From an uncultured Lactobacillus sp. (GTDB taxonomy: Bacteria; Bacillota; Bacilli; Lactobacillales; Lactobacillaceae), in contig NZ_CARBVX010000009.1 in assembly GCF_948948975.1 (NCBI RefSeq), forward strand, positions 5,672 to 69,671: a stretch of 64,000 nucleotides of DNA, written 5' to 3'. Below the pieces are notes generated by a model that was not told the origin of the DNA, did not search any database, and saw only the letters and a program-made list of their open reading frames with translations. Made by a program: the position numbers and the translations under genes. Below, piece after piece: positions 19,166 through 28,214 of this stretch (within the stretch, counting starts at the first letter, position 1; each line of letters begins with the position of its first letter).

Positions 19166-19205
19166 AAAAGAGCTATGGTAAATTTGAGGTATCCATAGCT
19201 CTTTT
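19166..19205 (+). terminator. Terminator after the APC permease gene
   Basis: AAAAGAGCTATGG and CCATAGCTCTTTT form a 13-bp stem around a 14-nt loop. The hairpin lies 38 bp upstream of the LysR start. Confidence 0.75.
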
Positions 19206-19242
19206 GTTTATAATCTAAAAACTACATTAAGGAAATAAATTA

Positions 19243-20169
19243 ATGAATAACCCAGAAGAAATACAGCATTTTATTGATGTATTACTCAAAGAAGATAGTT
19301 TTGTGAAAGCAGCAAAAAAGCTCTACATTTCTCAACCCTATCTCACCCAGTTAATAAAAAGAATCGAAGACCGTTTAGGAACGCCAATTATTGATCGAGA
19401 TAAAAAGCCCTACGCATTGACTCAAGCAGGCTTACTGTATTATCAATATTTAGAAAATATTTCTTATAACAAACAACAATTAAATAAAAAATTAGCCCAA
19501 TATACACATCCTAATAAAGAAATTATTAGAATTGGAATTTTAGAGAGTTTAGGCACTTATTTACTACCAGAAATACTGCCAGATTTTTTAAGGAAAAATC
19601 CTCGAGTAGAAATACAGCTTTTTGAAAACTTCCCAAGAGAAAGTGAAAGAAATTTACTGAGTGGAAATATTGACTGTTATATTGGTCAAACTCCAGAAGC
19701 AATTGATTCAAGCTTAGATATTGTAAGTAATGGTGGTGAAAGATATTATGTAGTAATTTCACCTTCATCTCCGTACTATCATGAAGGAAAATTTATCCTC
19801 AAGCCGAATGACTTAAATCTTAAAGACTTATTACAAGAACCATTTGTTTTAAGTGTTCCTGGTTCGGCTATTCGGCACCAAGTTAACGGAGTTTTCCAAC
19901 GATTTCATTTAGAGCCACGAGTTGTTTTAGAATCTAAAAATATTATCACTGCAACTAGTCTGGCCATTCATGGTATGGGATTAACTATCTCCACTGCTAG
20001 TATCATTAAAAGAATTGGTGAAACACCAATTAATCTCTTTCCCTTAAGCTATGACTTAATTAATGTTACTTTCTTTATTGCAACAAAAGCCGAAAAAACG
20101 AAATCACAGGCTTTAAAAAATTTAATTGAAGAATTTAAAAAGAAAAATTTACAACCCATTATTAGATAA
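19243..20169 (+). CDS. LysR-family transcriptional regulator
   Basis: This 308-aa protein has an N-terminal winged helix (HFIDVLLKEDSFVKAAKKLYISQPYLTQLIKRIEDRLG, about residues 8-45). A periplasmic-binding-like effector domain starts around 90 (IRIGILESLGTYLLPEILPDFL). The adjacent downstream flavin reductase gene, 131 bp away and co-oriented, is a plausible target. The effector is unknown. Confidence 0.85.
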   Translation: MNNPEEIQHFIDVLLKEDSFVKAAKKLYISQPYLTQLIKRIEDRLGTPIIDRDKKPYALTQAGLLYYQYLENISYNKQQLNKKLAQYTHPNKEIIRIGILESLGTYLLPEILPDFLRKNPRVEIQLFENFPRESERNLLSGNIDCYIGQTPEAIDSSLDIVSNGGERYYVVISPSSPYYHEGKFILKPNDLNLKDLLQEPFVLSVPGSAIRHQVNGVFQRFHLEPRVVLESKNIITATSLAIHGMGLTISTASIIKRIGETPINLFPLSYDLINVTFFIATKAEKTKSQALKNLIEEFKKKNLQPIIR

Positions 20170-20300
20170 GACAAACGTAAGGTCATCCTAGATCGGCTAT
20201 AACAAATTTGTTATTAGTGATTTGTAAAAAAGATATTTAAGCCTGCAAATTTAATAACTTATAATTTAGGTGAAAATATTTAAGAAAGGGTAGAAAAATT

Positions 20301-22151
20301 ATGAAATCAGGAAAATACAACGTAAAAGCTCAAGGACATGGCGCAAGTTTCATGCCTATGGAAGTTACTCTTTCCGAAAATAAGATTGAAGATATTAAGG
20401 TTGACGCTAAAGGTGAAACTAAGGGAGTAGCTGACGAAGTATTTAGACGTTTGCCTGAAGAAATTGTTGAAAATCAGACTTTAAATGTTGATACAGTTAG
20501 TGGTGCTACTATCTCTAGTCATGGTGTTATTGATGGAGTAGCATTGGCAATTAGTGAAGCTGGCGGAGATCCAGATGAATGGAAAAACCGAGCTAAACCA
20601 AAGGAACAAAGAGCTAAAGATGAGACTTATACAACTGATGTTGTAGTGGTTGGAGCTGGTGGGGCAGGTTTAGCTGCAGCTGCTAGAAGTATTCAACATG
20701 GTAAAAAGGTTGTTATACTTGAAAAGTTCCCACAAATTGGAGGAAACACTAGTCGTGCTGGTGGTCCAATGAATGCTGCAGAACCAGATTGGCAAAATCA
20801 ATTTAAAGCTTTAGCCGGTGAAAAAGAAACTTTAGAAGAACTAGCAGCAACTCCACTTGAAGAAATTGATCTAGAGTATCAAGAAGATTTTAAAAAATTA
20901 CAAAAACAAATAAAAGAATATGTAGCTTCTGGTGCGGATTATCTATTTGATTCAAAATTCCTGCATGAAATTCAAACCTATTTAGGTGGTAAGAGAACCG
21001 ACTTAAATGGAAACGAAATTCACGGTAACTATGCTTTAGTCAAAGAATTAATCGATAATGCCTTGGACTCAGTACACTGGTTAAGTGATTTAGGAGTAAA
21101 ATTCGATCGCAGTCAAGTAACAATGCCAGTAGGTGCCTTATGGAGAAGAGGGCACAAGCCAGTTGAACCAATGGGTTATGCCTTTATTCATGTTTTAGGT
21201 GATTGGGTAAAGGATCATGGTGGAAGAATTCTGACCGATACTCGAGCTGAACACTTAATTATTGAAGATGGTCAAGTTAAAGGCATTATTGCTAAAAGAC
21301 CAGATGGAAGTACGATCACGGTTCATGCTAAAGCTGTAATTCTAACTGCTGGTGGATTTGGTGCAAATACACCAATGGTTAAAAAATACAATACTTACTG
21401 GAAGCATATTGATGATAATATTGCCACTACTAATTCTCCTGCAATTACTGGGGACGGAATTAATCTTGGTAAAGAGGCAGGTGCAGACTTAGTTGGAATG
21501 GGCTTTATTCAGATGATGCCAGTTTCTGATCCAAAGACGGGTGAACTATTTACTGGTCTACAAACTCCACCAGAAAACTATATTATGGTTAATCAAAAGG
21601 GCGAGCGTTTCGTAAATGAGTTTGCAGAACGTGATGTTTTAACCAAGGCAGCTATTGATAATGGTGGCTTGTTCTATTTAATTGCCGACGATAAGATCAA
21701 AGATACTGCTTATAACACAACTCAAGAATCAATTGATGCACAGGTTAAAGCCGGTACCTTGTTTAGAGCTGATAGTTTAGAAGATTTAGCTAAGCAAGTT
21801 GGAATGGATCCTGATACTTTAGTTGAGACCATTGAGAAATATAATTCTTATGTTGAAGCAGGAAAAGATCCAGAGTTTGAAAAATCAGCCTTTAATCTAA
21901 AATGCGAAGTTGCTCCATTCTATGCAACACCAAGGAAGCCAGCCATCCACCATACTATGGGTGGTTTGAAGATTGATACAGGTGCTCATGTCTTAGATAA
22001 AGACGGTCAGCAAATTCCTGGTCTATACGCTGCTGGAGAAGTAGCTGGCGGGATTCACGCAGGTAACCGTTTAGGTGGAAATTCGCTTGCTGATATCTTT
22101 ACTTTTGGTAGAATTGCCGCAAATAGCGCAAATAATGAATTAGAAAAATAG
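20301..22151 (+). CDS. Soluble FMN-bind/FAD flavoprotein reductase (fumarate/urocanate reductase family)
   Basis: This 616-aa protein has an N-terminal FMN_bind domain (about residues 1-95) with [13 protein letters not shown], the SGAT motif where FMN is attached to Thr by ApbE-type transferases. The flavocytochrome-type FAD domain starts [15 protein letters not shown] at about 114 and ends with [31 protein letters not shown]. There is no signal peptide or haem motif, so it is a cytoplasmic NADH- or flavin-linked enzyme. Fumarate is the common assumption, but urocanate or cinnamate-type acids are possible. A AAGAAAGGGTAG ribosome binding site precedes the ATG. Confidence 0.82.
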   Translation: MKSGKYNVKAQGHGASFMPMEVTLSENKIEDIKVDAKGETKGVADEVFRRLPEEIVENQTLNVDTVSGATISSHGVIDGVALAISEAGGDPDEWKNRAKPKEQRAKDETYTTDVVVVGAGGAGLAAAARSIQHGKKVVILEKFPQIGGNTSRAGGPMNAAEPDWQNQFKALAGEKETLEELAATPLEEIDLEYQEDFKKLQKQIKEYVASGADYLFDSKFLHEIQTYLGGKRTDLNGNEIHGNYALVKELIDNALDSVHWLSDLGVKFDRSQVTMPVGALWRRGHKPVEPMGYAFIHVLGDWVKDHGGRILTDTRAEHLIIEDGQVKGIIAKRPDGSTITVHAKAVILTAGGFGANTPMVKKYNTYWKHIDDNIATTNSPAITGDGINLGKEAGADLVGMGFIQMMPVSDPKTGELFTGLQTPPENYIMVNQKGERFVNEFAERDVLTKAAIDNGGLFYLIADDKIKDTAYNTTQESIDAQVKAGTLFRADSLEDLAKQVGMDPDTLVETIEKYNSYVEAGKDPEFEKSAFNLKCEVAPFYATPRKPAIHHTMGGLKIDTGAHVLDKDGQQIPGLYAAGEVAGGIHAGNRLGGNSLADIFTFGRIAANSANNELEK

Positions 22152-22163
22152 TATTAATCCATT

Positions 22164-22200
22164 AAAACGTTGTAAACACTAGAGTTTACAGCGTTTTTTT
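22164..22200 (+). terminator. Terminator after the flavoprotein reductase gene
   Basis: AAAACGTTGTAAAC and GTTTACAGCGTTTT form a near-perfect 14-bp stem with a 6-nt loop and a T7 tract. Confidence 0.85.
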
Positions 22201-22241
22201 GCTAAAATACTAAAAATAATTAATTTTTTGGAGGAATATAA

Positions 22242-23606
22242 TTGAAAGAAGCGCAGGAAAAGAAGCTGACGACAAAACAATATTTAATTGTAGCATCAAT
22301 GATTTTTGCACTATTCTTTGGTGCAGGAAACTTAATTTTCCCACTTCATTTAGGCGAGCTTGCTGGTAAAAATTGGGGACCAGCAGCGATTGGTTTTTCA
22401 ATTACTGGGGTAGTTTTACCGCTACTTTCACTCCTAGCCGTTGCTATTACTCGTAGTAATGGTGTTTATCAAATTGGGTTACCGGTAGGAAAAGTTTTTG
22501 CGCTTTCGTTTATGACTTTGATGCAGCTTGCCATCGGTCCGTTATTTGCCGCTCCAAGAAATGCAACTGTATCTTATACTGTTGGAATTGCTCCTTTATT
22601 GCCCAAGCAATTTCGGGGGACTGGCTTAGTTGTTTTTACGATTATCTTTTTTGTGATAGTGTACTCGATTGCCTATAACGAAAGTGATATTCTTTCCTCT
22701 CTGGGTAAAATTTTAAACCCAATCTTTTTAATTTTGCTGTTTATTATTTTTGTTATTGCATTTGCTTGGCCGCTCGGTAATCCCAATACTGTTCCCGTAA
22801 CCAAAGACTACCTGAATGGTGCCATCGTTAAGGGATTCTTAGAGGGATATAATACTATGGATGCACTAGCAGGATTAGCATTCGGTGTCACTGTAGTAAC
22901 AGCAATTAAAGAGTTAGTTAATAATGATGAAAAGAAGACTGCCAAAATAACTGCAAAGTCTGGATTAATTGCAGTTGTTGCAATTGGAGTGATTTATACC
23001 TTATTGATCGTTATTGGCGCAATGTCATTAGGACATTTTAAAATAGCGAGTGATGGTGGAATTCTGCTTTCAGAGATTGTTAAATATTATGCTGGTATTT
23101 TTGGACAAGCATTATTAGCTGTTTTAATTTTCTTAGCGTGTTTAACTACTGCAGTTGGGGTATTGGCTGCGTTTGCTCTAGATTTTAGTGCTCATTATTC
23201 AAAGGTTAGTTACAAGGGCTGGTTGACGATTGGATGTATTGGATCTTTGGCTACCGCCAATCTAGGCTTAGAGAAAATTATTCACTGGTCGCTTCCTGTC
23301 TTAATGTTTTTATATCCTTTAGCAATTGTATTAATTGTCTTATCGGTATGTTCGCCATTATTTAAGGGTGATACGGTTGTATACAAAGTTACTATGCTTT
23401 TGACTTTGATTCCAGCAGTCTTTGATTTAATTACAAACTTGCCAGCACCAATTGCTGGAACATCATTCTACAATGCCGTTAGTCGTATTAGACTTCAATA
23501 TTTGCCATTTGCTAATGTTGGCCTAGCCTGGGTTGTACCAACGATCTTAGGGTTAGTTATTGGGGTTTTAGTTCACATTTGGCGTCGTAAATCTACTCGA
23601 ATTTAA
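22242..23606 (+). CDS. brnQ: Branched-chain amino acid:cation symporter
   Basis: This 454-aa LIVCS-family carrier takes up Leu, Ile and Val with Na+ or H+. It has about 12 helices and shows the family start FALFFGAGNLIFPLHLGELAG and the internal YNTMDALAGLAFG. It starts at TTG 22242, preceded by TTGGAGGAATATAA; no nearer ATG fits. The monocistronic unit is bounded by terminators at 22164-22200 and 23608-23641. Confidence 0.9.
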   Translation: MKEAQEKKLTTKQYLIVASMIFALFFGAGNLIFPLHLGELAGKNWGPAAIGFSITGVVLPLLSLLAVAITRSNGVYQIGLPVGKVFALSFMTLMQLAIGPLFAAPRNATVSYTVGIAPLLPKQFRGTGLVVFTIIFFVIVYSIAYNESDILSSLGKILNPIFLILLFIIFVIAFAWPLGNPNTVPVTKDYLNGAIVKGFLEGYNTMDALAGLAFGVTVVTAIKELVNNDEKKTAKITAKSGLIAVVAIGVIYTLLIVIGAMSLGHFKIASDGGILLSEIVKYYAGIFGQALLAVLIFLACLTTAVGVLAAFALDFSAHYSKVSYKGWLTIGCIGSLATANLGLEKIIHWSLPVLMFLYPLAIVLIVLSVCSPLFKGDTVVYKVTMLLTLIPAVFDLITNLPAPIAGTSFYNAVSRIRLQYLPFANVGLAWVVPTILGLVIGVLVHIWRRKSTRI

Positions 23607-23607
23607 G

Positions 23608-23641
23608 AAAAGCTATGGTTAATTTGAATCATAGCTTTTTT
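23608..23641 (+). terminator. Terminator after brnQ
   Basis: AAAAGCTATG and CATAGCTTTT form a stem with a 14-nt loop and a T tract. It lies upstream of the preferred ATG (23669) of the methyltransferase gene. Confidence 0.75.
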
Positions 23642-23668
23642 GTTGGGATAATAAATTTGGTGATAAAA

Positions 23669-24391
23669 ATGAGTTTAACTAATAAGGTACCTGAAAAAGA
23701 CGTTCATGATTTATTTACACGAGTTGCTCCGCATTATGATCAGATGAATAATCTAATTAGCTTAGGAACACACAATGGCTGGCGGAAAAAGTTCTTTAAA
23801 GAATTAAAAGTAGAAGCTGGAGATTTTGCTTTGGACTTATGTTGCGGGACAGGTGACTTAACGATTGCGTTAGCAAAACAAGTGGGTCCCTCGGGCAATG
23901 TAATTGGACTAGATTTTAATCAAAAAATGCTCGGCTTAGCTGATAAAAAGATCAGGGCGCAAAATTTACAAAAAGAAATTCAATTAAAGCAAGGGGATGC
24001 AATGCATTTGCCTTATCCGGACCAAAGCTTTGACATTGTAACAATTGGTTTTGGTTTACGTAATGTTCCTGATGCAGATCAAGTTTTGAAAGAAATTTAT
24101 CGGGTTTTAAGGCCAGATGGAAAAGTTGGAATTCTAGAGACTTCACAACCAACTAATCCAATTATTAAGTTAGGATGGGAAAGTTACTTTAAACTGTTTC
24201 CTAATTTTGCTAAATTATTGGGTGCTAATGTTGATGACTACAAGTACCTGTCACATACTACTGCTAAATTTATTTCAGCTACGCGTTTAAAGAAAATGCT
24301 TGAGCAAAATGGCTTTAAAAATGTAACAATAACCAAATTAAATTTAGGTGCTGGTGCAATTCATATCGGAATTAAAAAGAAAATGAGATAA
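23669..24391 (+). CDS. menG: UbiE/MenG-type demethylmenaquinone methyltransferase
   Basis: This 240-aa class I SAM methyltransferase shows the UbiE signatures: VHDLFTRVAPHYDQMNNLISLGTHNGWRK, the SAM motif DLCCGTGDLTIALA, and NVPDADQVLKEIYRVLRPDGKV. The family methylates demethylmenaquinone at the last step of menaquinone synthesis. The start is the ATG at 23669 preceded by GGTGATAAAA; an upstream extension to 23615 would lie inside the brnQ terminator. No other men genes are in the window, so whether this strain makes or salvages menaquinone cannot be judged here. Confidence 0.88.
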   Translation: MSLTNKVPEKDVHDLFTRVAPHYDQMNNLISLGTHNGWRKKFFKELKVEAGDFALDLCCGTGDLTIALAKQVGPSGNVIGLDFNQKMLGLADKKIRAQNLQKEIQLKQGDAMHLPYPDQSFDIVTIGFGLRNVPDADQVLKEIYRVLRPDGKVGILETSQPTNPIIKLGWESYFKLFPNFAKLLGANVDDYKYLSHTTAKFISATRLKKMLEQNGFKNVTITKLNLGAGAIHIGIKKKMR

Positions 24392-24423
24392 AATATAAAA
24401 TAAAAACTAAAAAGGGGAATTTT

Positions 24424-25338
24424 ATGAGAACTGGTACTAAAATTATTACTTTAGACAACGGTTATCACTTATGGACTAATACGCAAGGCGAAGGTGATAT
24501 TCATTTATTAGCACTTCACGGTGGTCCTGGTGGAAATCATGAATATTGGGAAGATGCTGCAGAACAATTAAAGAAGCAAGGGCTTAATGTTCAAGTAACT
24601 ATGTATGATCAACTAGGGTCACTTTACTCTGATCAACCAGACTACTCAAATCCAGAAATTGCTAAGAAGTATTTGACTTATGAATATTTTTTAGATGAAG
24701 TTGATGAAGTGCGTGAAAAGCTTGGCTTAGATAATTTCTACTTAATTGGCCAAAGCTGGGGCGGACTTTTGGTGCAAGAATATGCAGTTAAATATGGCCA
24801 GCATTTAAAGGGAGCCATTATCTCTTCAATGGTTGATGAAATTGATGAGTACGTTGATTCTGTAAATAGAAGAAGACAAGAAGTTCTTCCTCAAACAGAA
24901 ATTGATTTCATGCATGAGTGTGAGAAGAATAATGACTATGATAATCAACGCTACCAAGATGATGTACAAATTTTAAATATTAATTTTGTTGATAGAAAGC
25001 AACCTTCAAAGCTTTATCACTTAAAGGATCTTGGCGGAAGTGCTGTTTATAACGTCTTTCAAGGTGATAATGAATTTGTTATTACTGGTAAGCTTAAAGA
25101 TTGGCACTTTAGAGATCAACTTAAGAATATTAAAGTACCAACTTTAATTACTTTTGGTGAAAATGAAACTATGCCAATTTCTACGGCTAAAATTATGCAA
25201 AAAGAAATTCCAAATTCACGCCTAGTTACTACTCCTGATGGGGGTCACCACCATATGGTTGATAATCCAGATGTTTACTACAAACACTTGGCTGATTTTA
25301 TTCGTGAAGTTGAAGATGGTAGTTTTAAAGGTGAGTAG
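24424..25338 (+). CDS. pepI: Proline iminopeptidase (prolyl aminopeptidase)
   Basis: This 304-aa alpha/beta hydrolase removes N-terminal proline from peptides in the cytoplasm. The oxyanion-hole motif HGGPGGNHEYW is near residue 33, the nucleophile elbow GQSWGG is near 109-114, and the acid and His are in FGENETMPIS and DGGHHHM. The length and HGGPG motif fit lactobacillar PepI. It sits 32 bp after menG with AAAAAGGGGAATTTT as ribosome binding site, and the two may be cotranscribed. Confidence 0.9.
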   Translation: MRTGTKIITLDNGYHLWTNTQGEGDIHLLALHGGPGGNHEYWEDAAEQLKKQGLNVQVTMYDQLGSLYSDQPDYSNPEIAKKYLTYEYFLDEVDEVREKLGLDNFYLIGQSWGGLLVQEYAVKYGQHLKGAIISSMVDEIDEYVDSVNRRRQEVLPQTEIDFMHECEKNNDYDNQRYQDDVQILNINFVDRKQPSKLYHLKDLGGSAVYNVFQGDNEFVITGKLKDWHFRDQLKNIKVPTLITFGENETMPISTAKIMQKEIPNSRLVTTPDGGHHHMVDNPDVYYKHLADFIREVEDGSFKGE

Positions 25339-25390
25339 GAAGAGTCTGAGGATAAGTAGTAATTTGATTTAATTATAGCTCTTAGAAAAG

Positions 25391-25442
25391 AAAAATACTG
25401 ATATATCAAGGTTTTATTTAACGATGATATATCAGTATTTTT
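25391..25442. terminator. Bidirectional terminator between pepI and the ABC-2 transporter operon
   Basis: A perfect 18-bp inverted repeat (25391-25408 with 25425-25442) has A/T tracts at both ends. It is shared by the convergent pepI and the minus-strand permease gene ending at 25462. Confidence 0.85.
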
Positions 25443-25461
25443 CTTTATTTTAGAGTTTTTT

Positions 25462-26172
25462 CTAAAATGCTTTTTGTTTTATACGACTGCTTGTGAGGCA
25501 AATTATATACCAAGCGAATAGTTTAGCTATAATTATTAGTAATCCTTGGTCTAAAAAATTTTTACTTAAAATCCAATCTAGTAGGTTGCTGATTGGTAAT
25601 AATTCCGCAAATAACTTTAACCATAAAGGATATGCCCTAACTGGAATAATTAAACCAGCTAATAAAACCAAGCAAGCCGTCATAATATTAGTTAGCCAAT
25701 AGGGATTTTCATGGTTCATACCCCAATTAGCACTAAAATAGCCCAATAAAGAACTAATTAAAATTATTAACGGCAAAGCTAAAAACAATTTTGGTAATAG
25801 ATTAGTTTCACCAAGTGAAACTAATCCAATGCCTCCTAATACTACGATTTCAATAGTAGCCGTAATATTAGCAATTACAAATTTAGGGAGCCAATATTTG
25901 TGAAAGGCAGGTCTAATTGAGAAAAAATCCTCAAGTAATCCAATATTTTGATCGTAAACTACTGAGGCACTAATAATCCCAATACTAGTTGTAATTCCTG
26001 TTGTCACAATCGTACCGATTAAAGATCGTGTATAATCCTGGTTAGAGTTAAAAGCAATTAGCAAGAACATCAACAATGAAACTAGTGGTAAAAATAAATA
26101 ATTAACTAAAATGATGCGAATGCTGTCAAAGGTTCCAACTGAACGTAAAGTGATACGATATGTAGAATTCAA
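25462..26172 (-). CDS. ABC-2 type permease subunit
   Basis: This 236-aa protein has six predicted membrane helices and no soluble domain, as in ABC-2 exporters. It is the last gene of a three-gene minus-strand unit (ATPase, permease, permease). Its start overlaps the end of the preceding permease gene by 4 bp (ATGA-type coupling), so it probably forms a heterodimer with that protein. Drug, peptide or lipid export are all possible. Confidence 0.7.
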   Translation of the reverse strand: MNSTYRITLRSVGTFDSIRIILVNYLFLPLVSLLMFLLIAFNSNQDYTRSLIGTIVTTGITTSIGIISASVVYDQNIGLLEDFFSIRPAFHKYWLPKFVIANITATIEIVVLGGIGLVSLGETNLLPKLFLALPLIILISSLLGYFSANWGMNHENPYWLTNIMTACLVLLAGLIIPVRAYPLWLKLFAELLPISNLLDWILSKNFLDQGLLIIIAKLFAWYIICLTSSRIKQKAF

Positions 26173-26903
26173 AATACATTTAGTCTCCCTTCTTTAAAGG
26201 CTCGTTTGATAACAATATTAGTCATATATTTTGATAAAAAGATAAATACAAAAACAACAACAATGTACATAATTATCCAGATGGAGTTAATGGGTAGATG
26301 ATAGATTATCTTGATAGGAAAAGTTAGTGGACTAAAAATTTGAAAGGGTTGAATTTTTTGCGAAATAAAGTAAGGAATATTTAACAATCCAGATAAGAGT
26401 AATATTGGTAAAAGTAATAGTTGCTCATATACAATAGCATTTTTACTCAAAACAAAGAATAAACTAATAAAATAGCTAAGTACAGTAGCAGCTAGCCAAA
26501 GTAAAAATACGCCTAGAACTAACTGCCAGTCTAAGTATTTAATAGGTATCCCTAAAAGAATAGCTTCAATTCCTGCTAAAGGGAATGCGGTTAAACCATA
26601 AATAGCTGCAGGCATTAAGGTTGCCAACAAAACTTTTTCGCGTCTCACACCTGTGTTTAAGAGATAGGGTAAAGTTCCTTGAAAACGTTGAAATCCAAGC
26701 GCGCCGGCACTAGTTGTACATGATGCCCAAGTTCCCATTACGCCAGCAATCAACCATTCACGCCCAGTGTAGGTATGATGAACATAATGTGATAAATACT
26801 CATATAGCAACATTGTTGTTGTTTCTATTACTACTAAATTAACGAAATACGTATTTTTAATATAAAGTTTTAACTGAAATAGTGCAATTTTGATAAAGGA
26901 CAA
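26169..26903 (-). CDS. ABC-2 type permease subunit
   Basis: This 244-aa protein has about six hydrophobic helices. It includes VMGTWASCTTSAGALGFQRFQGTLPYLLNTGVRREKVLLAT, a loop typical of ABC-2 permeases that contacts the ATPase. It follows the ATPase gene by 8 bp and overlaps the next permease gene. The substrate is not known. Confidence 0.72.
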   Translation of the reverse strand: MSFIKIALFQLKLYIKNTYFVNLVVIETTTMLLYEYLSHYVHHTYTGREWLIAGVMGTWASCTTSAGALGFQRFQGTLPYLLNTGVRREKVLLATLMPAAIYGLTAFPLAGIEAILLGIPIKYLDWQLVLGVFLLWLAATVLSYFISLFFVLSKNAIVYEQLLLLPILLLSGLLNIPYFISQKIQPFQIFSPLTFPIKIIYHLPINSIWIIMYIVVVFVFIFLSKYMTNIVIKRAFKEGRLNVF

Positions 26904-26911
26904 TTTAGCAC

Positions 26912-27685
26912 CTACTTCCGCTTTAATTTATTAGCTACGGCCAGATAAGCATCAGTTAAGCTAGCAGTTTCATCAACATGAGCAAATGCCTTTACACCGG
27001 CAATTGATCCTTCGTAATATATTTTTCCTCCACCAATTAGAAAAATTCTATCAGCTAAAGTTTCAATATCAGTCATATCGTGGCTCGTTAAAATAATACC
27101 GCAGCCATTATCAGCTAACTTTTTGACTAATTTTCTGATTGAGATCACTGATTCTATATCTAGACCTGCGGTAGGCTCATCCAGCATTAAAATCTTTGGA
27201 TGATTTACTAATCCACGTGCGATGTGTAATCTCTGAAGCATTCCCTTTGAGTAAGAACCAGCTTTTTTATCAGCAACATTAGCAAGATTGACAGTTTCTA
27301 AAGCATGTTGAACATTTGATTTAATATGTCGTTCTTTAACACCTAAAATACGGGCAAAAAATTCAAGATTATCACGTGCAGTTGCATTGTTATAAAAACC
27401 ACGGTCACCTCCAAAAACAATACCCATTTGCTTTCTAGCTTGTCTGGGTTTTTTAGTTAAATCAATTCCTTCAACTTCTATTTGTCCTAAATTAGGAATC
27501 AAATAGTTAGAGATTGATTTAATTAATGTGGTTTTGCCTGCACCATTTGGCCCAACAAATGAGATAACTTCTCCTGCATGTAATTCAAAACTAATCCCAC
27601 TTACTGCATGAAATATATCATTTTTTTCCTTGTAAAAGCGTGTAATATTAAGAGCTTTAAATATAATATTGGTCATAGTTTTCAC
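26912..27685 (-). CDS. ABC transporter ATP-binding protein (CcmA/DrrA-type)
   Basis: This 257-aa nucleotide-binding protein has Walker A GPNGAGKTT near residue 46. The signature SYSKGMLQRLHIARGL is a degenerate LSGGQ, common in the DRA/CcmA family. Walker B is ILMLDEPTAGLD, followed by the SHD switch. It powers the two ABC-2 permeases downstream. It overlaps the 3' end of a truncated Rgg-like remnant (27657-27911), which suggests the transporter was once under Rgg control. Confidence 0.85.
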   Translation of the reverse strand: MKTMTNIIFKALNITRFYKEKNDIFHAVSGISFELHAGEVISFVGPNGAGKTTLIKSISNYLIPNLGQIEVEGIDLTKKPRQARKQMGIVFGGDRGFYNNATARDNLEFFARILGVKERHIKSNVQHALETVNLANVADKKAGSYSKGMLQRLHIARGLVNHPKILMLDEPTAGLDIESVISIRKLVKKLADNGCGIILTSHDMTDIETLADRIFLIGGGKIYYEGSIAGVKAFAHVDETASLTDAYLAVANKLKRK

Positions 27686-27911
27686 TCATTCCTGTTGGAT
27701 CAGATGTCATTGAATTTAAAAGCTTTTGTGCGCAGCCCTGTTTTCCTAATTTATACATAGCTACTATCAATAATTTTTTAGATTCATTTATGCCGACTAC
27801 ATTACCGATTTTAATATGTTTGTGTATTGCTTTAATAACAGTATTAACAGCGGATTGAAAATTTCTCTCTACATAATAAACATATGCTAAAGAAGACAAT
27901 GCCACATTCAT
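27657..27911 (-). pseudogene. Truncated Rgg-like regulator, C-terminal TPR part only
   Basis: This 84-aa helical fragment (NVALSSLAYVYYVERNFQSAVNTVIKAIHKH...) has the helix-pair rhythm of the C-terminal peptide-binding domain of Rgg/GadR/MutR regulators. No N-terminal helix-turn-helix is encoded upstream; the DNA there is very AT-rich with stops. It ends inside the start of the ABC ATPase gene. I read it as the remnant of a regulator of the exporter. The family call rests on helix pattern and context only. Confidence 0.45.
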
Positions 27912-28085
27912 ATATAGTGATATAGTTATTTTTTTGTTAATTATTTTTTAATTATAATATATTATATTTAATTAAAATACAATGTTTTTTATGAAATTTA
28001 CATTTTATTATTAATAAGCTATAGAGTAATATTAGAATATTATCACTTATTAATCACAAAAGGTGAGTAGAAAACAAAAATCATA
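27912..28085. other. AT-rich intergenic stretch without a gene
   Basis: This very AT-rich DNA has no open frame of note. It could hold the promoter of the minus-strand unit. The missing 5' part of the Rgg-like gene would be expected here but is not recognisable. Confidence 0.5.
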
Positions 28086-28114
28086 TTGACACTAACTACA
28101 TATCATGCTATAAT
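28086..28114 (+). promoter_or_regulatory. Consensus sigma-A promoter with extended -10
   Basis: TTGACA (28086-28091), a 17-nt spacer and TATAAT (28109-28114) match the consensus exactly, with TGC just before the -10 giving an extended -10. It points to the plus strand, where no gene lies. The next element is a hairpin terminator about 37 nt downstream. Confidence 0.75.
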
Positions 28115-28120
28115 TAAGAT

Positions 28121-28183
28121 CCTTTCTAAAATTAAACATTTGTATACGACAAAAGCCACCTGAAATAGGTGGCTTTTTTTGTT
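28121..28183 (+). ncRNA. Possible small RNA of about 60 nt
   Basis: A perfect-consensus promoter (28086-28114) is followed by about 30 unstructured nucleotides, then the hairpin AAAAGCCACCT-GAAAT-AGGTGGCTTTT with a T7 tract. No open frame with a ribosome binding site fits in between. The predicted transcript would be a short leader plus terminator stem. It is antisense to the 3' flank of the bile salt hydrolase gene. It could also be an orphan promoter left by a deleted gene. Confidence 0.4.
28151..28183. terminator. Terminator downstream of the bile salt hydrolase gene and of the consensus promoter
   Basis: An 11-bp stem with a GAAAT loop. The plus-strand T tract (seven T, then GTTTTTT) is stronger than the minus-strand one. 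It therefore fits plus-strand transcripts best, while probably also serving the minus-strand cbs operon. Confidence 0.8.
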
Positions 28184-28214
28184 TTTTAGGAATATAGGAT
28201 ATAAATAATAAAAA

